Shown here: positions 31,009 through 35,589 of the stretch, piece by piece
How the letters are laid out: each line of letters begins with the position of its first letter
Position numbering within the stretch: position 1 is the stretch's first letter
Source of the DNA: Betaproteobacteria bacterium CG2_30_68_42
Lineage (GTDB): Bacteria; Pseudomonadota; Gammaproteobacteria; Burkholderiales; Rhodocyclaceae
Direction of reading: 5' to 3'
NCBI GenBank assembly: GCA_001872285.1
Contig: MNXU01000061.1
Coordinates: 1-35,589, forward strand
DNA: 35,589 nt
Made by a program: the position numbers and the translations under genes
Notes under the pieces: generated by a model
The model's input: only the letters and a program-made list of their open reading frames with translations
What the model was told of the DNA's origin: nothing
Database searches by the model: none

Positions 31009-32181
31009 TCAGTGCAGATGCGCGGAGGGAGCCTCGGCCTGCTCCGGCATCTCCGCATGCACCACGTGGCCTTCCGGATCGGCGTACAGCGGGCCGCCGC
31101 ACTCCTCGCAATACTCGACCGGCAGGCTGTGCTCGAGGCTCAGCACGTCGCTCACCCCCGCTTCGCCGAGCGCCGTTTCGATCTGTCCGGCGATGTCGCT
31201 GGTTTCATCCTCGGCGTCGAGCAGCGGCCAGACCACGCCATGCAGGACTTCGTTGCGGCTCTTGAGCGTGAGTCCGATCCGGTATTCCTGGATCGTGTGC
31301 TCGGCGAACGGCGCGATCACCGCGCGCAGGCCGGCCGGCGCGACGTCCAGCACCGACTGGAGATAGGCGACCGCCGCGCGCAGCGAGTAGGGCCGCAGCC
31401 GCCGGTCGGCCTCGCGGCAGGCGGCGTAATAGACGTCCGGCCGCAGCGGCTCGAAGGCGCAGCCCGTGAATGCCGGCGCAAGCGCGGCGCCGCCCTGGAC
31501 CGCCCAGTCCGCTTCGCTATGGCTGCGCGAGCCGTCCGCCTCCTGCCAGCGGAACAGCGGCCGGCCGCGTGGCACGACCGCCGCGGCGAGCAGGTAACGC
31601 ATGTCGGACAGATACTGCGCGGTCTCGGGCAGCCGGCGCGCATCGACCGCGAGATCGTGCCCTTCGGCTGCCGCTGCGGCGAGCCTCGCGGCGAGTGCGC
31701 GGGTCTCCGCGTAGCCCATGGGAAGCTGGTCGGGGCTGTAGAGGTGATCGGCCAGGCCGATGCGCAGGTCGGCGGCGAATACGTGGGCGCAGAGCTGGGT
31801 GCGCACGTTCGCCAGCAGATCCGCGTTCACGGATGCGCAGGGAATGCGGTAGCGCGACCAGGCCAGCAACGGGATTGCGAGCAGCACCGCGTCGAGATCG
31901 CCCTGCGCGCTGGACAGGGTCGAGCCTTCCACGCGCGCCTCGACCAGGTCGGCGCACTCGTCGTAGGCCCGGCCGTCGCTGCGGTACAGGTGGTCGAGGG
32001 CCGAATTGAGCGCATCATCGTTGCCGGCACGCAGATGGCGGTCGATGCGCTCGCTCAGGAGCGCCTCCCAGTAGCCATCCTCGATCCGGCTCTCGGACTG
32101 GGCGAGCCCGGTGGCAAGCCAGACCAACTGTTCGGCATCGCGGGCCAGCGCACCGCGGCGGGCGAAACGGGGTCTCTTCAT
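31009..32181 (-). CDS. DUF2863 family protein
   Basis: A 390-residue protein of a family largely confined to betaproteobacteria, with no known function. The start [20 protein letters not shown] at 32181 is followed by [20 protein letters not shown]. The middle contains [15 protein letters not shown] and [20 protein letters not shown]. The C-terminus has [20 protein letters not shown], a Cys-x-x-Cys pair with a nearby His and Glu that could bind metal. The ORF is open further upstream to 32589 but that part runs into rhlE. It follows rhlE by 67 bases on the same strand. Confidence 0.78.
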   Translation of the reverse strand: MKRPRFARRGALARDAEQLVWLATGLAQSESRIEDGYWEALLSERIDRHLRAGNDDALNSALDHLYRSDGRAYDECADLVEARVEGSTLSSAQGDLDAVLLAIPLLAWSRYRIPCASVNADLLANVRTQLCAHVFAADLRIGLADHLYSPDQLPMGYAETRALAARLAAAAAEGHDLAVDARRLPETAQYLSDMRYLLAAAVVPRGRPLFRWQEADGSRSHSEADWAVQGGAALAPAFTGCAFEPLRPDVYYAACREADRRLRPYSLRAAVAYLQSVLDVAPAGLRAVIAPFAEHTIQEYRIGLTLKSRNEVLHGVVWPLLDAEDETSDIAGQIETALGEAGVSDVLSLEHSLPVEYCEECGGPLYADPEGHVVHAEMPEQAEAPSAHLH

Positions 32182-32248
32182 GGTGTGCAGAATACGGCGA
32201 ATGGGACGGGCTGCGCAGCCCGCGCATTCTACCGCGTGGCTGCGCCGC

Positions 32249-33508
32249 TCAGTGCCTGCCGTAGGAGCGGCGCCCGGCGGTCGCGCCGGGCCGGCCCTGC
32301 GAGGGATGCGCTGCGCCCGCGCCGCGAGTGCGCGCGCCTCGCCTGTCGTCGCGCGTGAAGGCCGGGCGCGCCCTCGGCTCGAGCCCGGGAATGACATCGA
32401 CGCGGACCGGCTGCGAGGTGTAACGCTCGATCTCCCGCATCTGGCGCTTCTCGAAGTGAGCGACGAGGCTGATCGCGATGCCCTCGCGTCCGGCGCGCCC
32501 GGTGCGGCCGATGCGGTGCACGTAGTCTTGGGCTGCGCGCGGCAGGTCGAAGTTAATGACATGGCTGATCCCCGGAACGTCGATTCCACGGGCCGCGACG
32601 TCGGTCGCGACCAGCACGCGCAGATGACCCCGCCGCATCGCGTCCAGCGTCCGGTTCCGGCTGCGCTGGTTCATGTCCCCGTGCAGCGCGTCCGCGGAAA
32701 AGCCGTTGACCCGCAACTGCTCCGAGACCTCGTCCGCGGAGCGCTTGGTGGCCGTGAAGACCAGCGCCTGTCCGATCGCGGCATCGCGTAGCAGGTGATC
32801 GAGCAACCGCGACTTGTGCGAGAAATCGTCGGCGAAATGCATGCGCTGATGGATCTTCCCGCGCAGTTCGATCGCCGTTTCGATGCCGATGCGCTGCGCC
32901 CCTCGCGTGACCCGGTTCGCCAGCCGGCCGACCACGCCTTCCAGCGTGGCCGAGAAAAGCAGGGTCTGGCGCGCGGCGGGCGTCGCGGCGATGATGGCCT
33001 CGATGTCGTCGATGAATCCCATGTCGAGCATGCGGTCGGCCTCGTCCAGGACGAGGGTTTCGAGGCGGGAGAAGTCGACGCGCCCGCGCCGCAGATGGTC
33101 GAGCAGCCGCCCGGGGGTGGCGACGACGACATCCGCGGACTGGCCCAGCAGTTTCTGCTGGACGTAGAACGACGCGCCGCCGACCACGGCGACGCAGCGC
33201 AGCCGGCGGATGAAACGGCCGTAGGTCTCGGTGGCGCGCGCGATCTGCTGGGCGAGTTCGCGTGTCGGCGTGAGCACCAGCACGCGCGGCCCGCGGCCCG
33301 CGATCGCCGAGGCTTCGGCCAGCCGGTGCAGGCACGGCAGCATGAAGGCGGCGGTCTTGCCGCTGCCGGTCTGCGAGGACACCAGCAGATCGGCTCCGGC
33401 GAGGATGGCGGGAATCGCCCGTTCCTGGACGGCGGTGGGGCGGGTGTAGCCGCTGGCCTCGACGGCCTTGACGATGTCGGCATTCAATCCGAGCTGAGCG
33501 AATGGCAT
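32249..33508 (-). CDS. rhlE: DEAD-box ATP-dependent RNA helicase, RhlE type
   Basis: An RNA helicase that remodels RNA in ribosome assembly and decay. The start MPFAQLGLNADIVKAVEASG at 33508 follows a GAGG ribosome binding site and gives 419 residues. Motifs in order are the Q motif (YTRPTAVQERAIP), I (SSQTGSGKTAAF), Ia (PTRELAQQI), II (VLDEADRMLDMGF), III (SAT), then the second domain with ATDVAARGIDVPGISHVINF and HRIGRTGRAGREG. A short basic Gly/Arg-rich tail follows (about residues 375-419). The leader upstream exceeds 200 bases and contains a hairpin. Confidence 0.94.
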   Translation of the reverse strand: MPFAQLGLNADIVKAVEASGYTRPTAVQERAIPAILAGADLLVSSQTGSGKTAAFMLPCLHRLAEASAIAGRGPRVLVLTPTRELAQQIARATETYGRFIRRLRCVAVVGGASFYVQQKLLGQSADVVVATPGRLLDHLRRGRVDFSRLETLVLDEADRMLDMGFIDDIEAIIAATPAARQTLLFSATLEGVVGRLANRVTRGAQRIGIETAIELRGKIHQRMHFADDFSHKSRLLDHLLRDAAIGQALVFTATKRSADEVSEQLRVNGFSADALHGDMNQRSRNRTLDAMRRGHLRVLVATDVAARGIDVPGISHVINFDLPRAAQDYVHRIGRTGRAGREGIAISLVAHFEKRQMREIERYTSQPVRVDVIPGLEPRARPAFTRDDRRGARTRGAGAAHPSQGRPGATAGRRSYGRH

Positions 33509-33739
33509 GGACTCTTTCCTCGTGGACGACAGGTGGGCGCCGCAGATGTCGCGGTCGCGGGATCGCCGGCGCCAACCGGAAACGGCCGACGCCGTTCGCA
33601 AACGGGCGGACCGGGAAAGGGTCAGGGACGGAGACTGTGTGTGAAATACAGTCTGTGGCTACGAAAGTCCGCCATGCGCTTCCTGCGGACTGGTGAAGCT
33701 GCTGCATCGCACGCCGCGCATGATACACGAAACGGCGTG
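33509..33739 (-). promoter_or_regulatory. Long 5' leader of rhlE with a hairpin
   Basis: This 231-base stretch has no gene. A hairpin with a perfect 7-base stem (AGACTGT at 33632-33638, ACAGTCT at 33648-33654) lies about 125 bases before the rhlE start. A TATCAT box on the minus strand near 33720 could be the promoter, though no good -35 is seen. DEAD-box helicase genes often have long regulated leaders; that role here is inference. Confidence 0.4.
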
Positions 33740-34114
33740 CTATGCCGCGTCGCAGTAGAAGAAAACGAAGCGGCCCTCCTCGACGTCGATCATCAGGCCG
33801 GCGCCGTGGTTCATTCCGTAATCGACATAGCCGGGCGTGGCCGAATCCAGGTGGCATTCTCCGGCGTGCGCAGGCGACTCGAACCCGCGATCGCGGTCGT
33901 ACCAGGACAGCAGCATGGGCTCGGCAAGCCGTTCGCCGGCCTCCCGCGCAGCCAGCCGCATCGCCTCGCGGTAGTCCGCCATCCGCGGCTCGGGCCGCAG
34001 GCGCACGACTTCGATGCCGGAGAAGTCGGGGCCGCGCCCGATCGGGCATGCCTGGGAATCGGCCGCTGCCTGCGCCGCAGGCGCGGGGCGCGCGGGCTCG
34101 TCGGGCATCGTCAT
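33740..34114 (-). CDS. AF1514-family (DUF5619-like) small protein
   Basis: A 124-residue protein. The N-terminal ~35 residues are Pro/Ala-rich. The rest matches the small AF1514 family in wording: ADYREAMRLAAREAGERLAE, then PMLLSWYDRDRGFESP, GECHLDSATPGYVDYG and LMIDVEEGRFVFFYCD. No enzymatic role is established. The ATG at 34114 overlaps the aminopeptidase stop (ATGA at 34111-34114), so the two are co-translated. The start at 34108 (MPDEP) is the alternative. Confidence 0.75.
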   Translation of the reverse strand: MTMPDEPARPAPAAQAAADSQACPIGRGPDFSGIEVVRLRPEPRMADYREAMRLAAREAGERLAEPMLLSWYDRDRGFESPAHAGECHLDSATPGYVDYGMNHGAGLMIDVEEGRFVFFYCDAA

Positions 34115-35193
34115 CCGCCGCCCTCGCGTGCCGCATCCCGGAGCGCTGCTTCCAGCGCGGCATGGCGTGTCTCGGGAGCGTCCGCGGCGAGCTCCCTGAC
34201 CCGCGCGTAGAACGTGGGCAGGTCGCCGCCGCTGCGCGCGATCAGTGCCCGGAACGCCGGGACCCAGCGCGTGTAGATGCCGATCGAGGCGAGCGTGGCG
34301 TTGTTGATGTCGGCCCCGAACCAGCGGTCGTAGCCGGCAAAGCCGCGCCAGTCGCCCTCGCGCAGTGCCGCGTAATCGCGCTTGAGGCCGGACAGGATCT
34401 CGGCCTTGGCCTTGCGCATGGCGTGCTCGCTTGCGCCCGAGCCGTAGAGGCGGTCGAGGCGCTCGCGGGCGCCCAGCACGAGGGCGGCGAAGCGGCTGCG
34501 CCGCCGTTGGGCCGTCGCGAAGGTTTCGCGCTCGTCCGCGCTGCCGCTCGCCGCGAGCCAGCGCGCGATGCCTTCCAGTTCGACCGCCACCGCGAACGCC
34601 TCGTTGAACTCGGTGTCGCCGTCCGCCCATGCGACCTGGTGGGCCAGCTCGTGGAAGATCAGCCGCGCAAGCTCGCTCTCCGGGTAGTGGATGAAGGTGT
34701 TGAGGACCGGGTCGTCGAACCATCCGAGCGTCGAATAGGCCGTCACTCCGGCGACATGGACCTCGTGGCCGCGGCTGCGCAGCGCGGCGGCGAACGCCAG
34801 CGCATCCGGGTGCGCGAAATAGCCGCGGTAGCTCACGCAGCCGGCGACGGGAAAACACCACTGCTCGGGCCGCACCGAGAACTCGCGCGCCGCGAAGACG
34901 TTCCACACCACGTACGGGCGGCGCACATCGGCGTACTTGCGATAGCTTCCGTTGTCGGGCAACGCCAGGCTGCGGCTCGCGAATGCGCGGATGCGCTCGG
35001 CAAGCGCGAGCCTCTCGCGCAGCGCCGGTGCAGTGCCCGCATCCGAGCGCACTTGCGCGATCGGCCGCGACCGCCGCCAGACCTCGAACTGGCCGCTCGC
35101 GGCCTGGAGGTAATAGCCGGGCGCGGCGCAGCCGGGAAGCAGGAGGGCGGAGCCCAGGGCGGTCGCGGCGAGCAGGGCGAGCAGCAACCTCAT
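34111..35193 (-). CDS. Lipoprotein zinc aminopeptidase (COG4324-type)
   Basis: A 360-residue predicted aminopeptidase. The N-terminus is a lipoprotein signal (MRLLLALLAATALGSALLLP, then G-C at the lipobox LLPGC), so it is probably outer-membrane anchored. Family features are GYYLQAASGQFEVWRRSRPI, FPVAGCVSYRGYF, GVTAYSTLGWFDDPVLNTF and the zinc site LARLIFHELAHQVAWADGD, with the third ligand in FNEAFAVAVELEGI. Residues after 230 form helices. It starts 3 bases after the hydrolase gene stop and overlaps the AF1514-family gene. Substrate is unknown. Confidence 0.88.
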   Translation of the reverse strand: MRLLLALLAATALGSALLLPGCAAPGYYLQAASGQFEVWRRSRPIAQVRSDAGTAPALRERLALAERIRAFASRSLALPDNGSYRKYADVRRPYVVWNVFAAREFSVRPEQWCFPVAGCVSYRGYFAHPDALAFAAALRSRGHEVHVAGVTAYSTLGWFDDPVLNTFIHYPESELARLIFHELAHQVAWADGDTEFNEAFAVAVELEGIARWLAASGSADERETFATAQRRRSRFAALVLGARERLDRLYGSGASEHAMRKAKAEILSGLKRDYAALREGDWRGFAGYDRWFGADINNATLASIGIYTRWVPAFRALIARSGGDLPTFYARVRELAADAPETRHAALEAALRDAAREGGG

Positions 35194-35196
35194 CGA

Positions 35197-35586
35197 TCAG
35201 GTCCTGGAAAAGCGCCCGTGGCGCAGAAACGCAGCGACCTGCTCCGCGACCCGCGAAGAGACCAGCATCCCGGAATGGCTCACCGGGAGGACGATGCGAT
35301 CGGCGGCACCGGGCACATCGGTTTCCGCCACCGCCACCGCGCCGTCGTTGGGGCGTTCGAGCGCGGGCTCGATCAGCCGCCCCAGTCCGAGTTCGGATTC
35401 GCCGGCGATGACCCCCAGCTCGTGCGGGTTCGCCCATTCGGCGAGCGGGCGCATCCGCAGCCACTGGCCCATGCTCCGCCCGAGGGCGGCCGCACCGGCG
35501 CGGTTGCGCGCCAGGCGCCGCCCCAGGGGGAGACGCCGAACGCTTAGGTGGTCCCCCCCTCGCCGCCCGTTCGTCTCTTGCAGCCG
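35197..35586 (-). CDS. Alpha/beta hydrolase-like protein, C-terminal part (partial or broken at window edge)
   Basis: The clear part begins near 35472 (GRSMGQWLRMRPLAEW) and continues HELGVIAGESELGLGRLIEP, NDGAVAVAETDVPGAADRIV, LPVSHSGMLVSSRVAEQVAA and FLRHGRF. It resembles the C-terminal third of lipase-like alpha/beta hydrolases, with the catalytic Asp in PNDGAVAV and the His in SHSGML. The nucleophile Ser region is not in the window. The frame is open to 35586, where an in-frame TAG occurs, so either the 5' part is frameshifted near the edge or only a fragment remains. A run of seven G residues (minus strand, near 35554-35560) is a possible slip site. It is followed closely by the aminopeptidase gene. 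Confidence 0.65.
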   Translation of the reverse strand, partial: RLQETNGRRGGDHLSVRRLPLGRRLARNRAGAAALGRSMGQWLRMRPLAEWANPHELGVIAGESELGLGRLIEPALERPNDGAVAVAETDVPGAADRIVLPVSHSGMLVSSRVAEQVAAFLRHGRFSRT

Positions 35587-35589
35587 CTA

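Noticed and set aside
32261-32287. REP-like GTAGGAGCGGCGCC sequence over the rhlE stop
   Set aside because: It starts with GTAG and is GC-rich, but the palindrome is poor and it lies in the usual basic tail of RhlE. A single copy is not enough to call a REP.

Overview
The window looks like a GC-rich betaproteobacterial chromosome, probably Rhodocyclales or a relative. This is inferred from gene content: a BktB-type thiolase, a DUF2863 protein, an orn / M48 peptidase / phhB / rsgA cluster, yciB-yciI-bolA-ppiC, ttcA and rhlE. No rRNA, tRNA or CRISPR array was recognised. Assignments come from motif recognition by eye; no database search was run.

Region 1 (1-5.1 kb) is an accessory island in decay. 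It holds the 3' part of a type I restriction-modification operon: hsdM with an internally frameshifted stretch, hsdS, then a REP-associated tyrosine transposase (RAYT) where hsdR would be expected, followed only by a possible hsdR vestige. GTAG...CTAC repeats, the form of element RAYTs act on, lie inside both the hsdS 3' end and the RAYT gene itself. Next come the N-terminus of an AAA ATPase, a YefM/YoeB-type toxin-antitoxin pair and a frameshifted cupin gene. Two copies of a ~355 bp element with inverted ends bracket the toxin-antitoxin pair. One copy cuts the ATPase and the other replaces the catalytic C-terminus of the toxin.

Region 2 (5.1-18.2 kb) is mostly core metabolism and housekeeping. 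It contains an exported archaemetzincin-like protein whose zinc motif appears lost, a class I glutamine amidotransferase, a retropepsin-like protease, a CoA pyrophosphatase, a small conserved protein, and a CobD/AmpE-like membrane protein followed by a thiolase and a UbiE-like methyltransferase. Then come rsgA, phhB and an M48 protease (minus strand), orn, an exported phosphoesterase and an HtrA-type protease (plus strand), and an AAA ATPase with an AT-rich upstream region.

Region 3 (18.2-27.8 kb, all minus strand) is signalling: rmuC, a QseC/QseB-like two-component pair, a cytochrome b561-type protein, and a BvgS-like hybrid kinase overlapping a REC-HD-GYP (c-di-GMP phosphodiesterase) gene.

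Region 4 (27.8-35.6 kb, all minus strand) holds a tightly overlapping yciB-yciI-bolA-ppiC operon, a short-chain dehydrogenase remnant, ttcA, a DUF2863 gene, rhlE with a long leader, an AF1514-family gene overlapping a lipoprotein aminopeptidase gene, and an incomplete alpha/beta hydrolase at the window edge.

Intergenic DNA carries two recurring families: period-7 repeats at three sites and a ~125 bp inverted-repeat element at two sites in opposite orientation.
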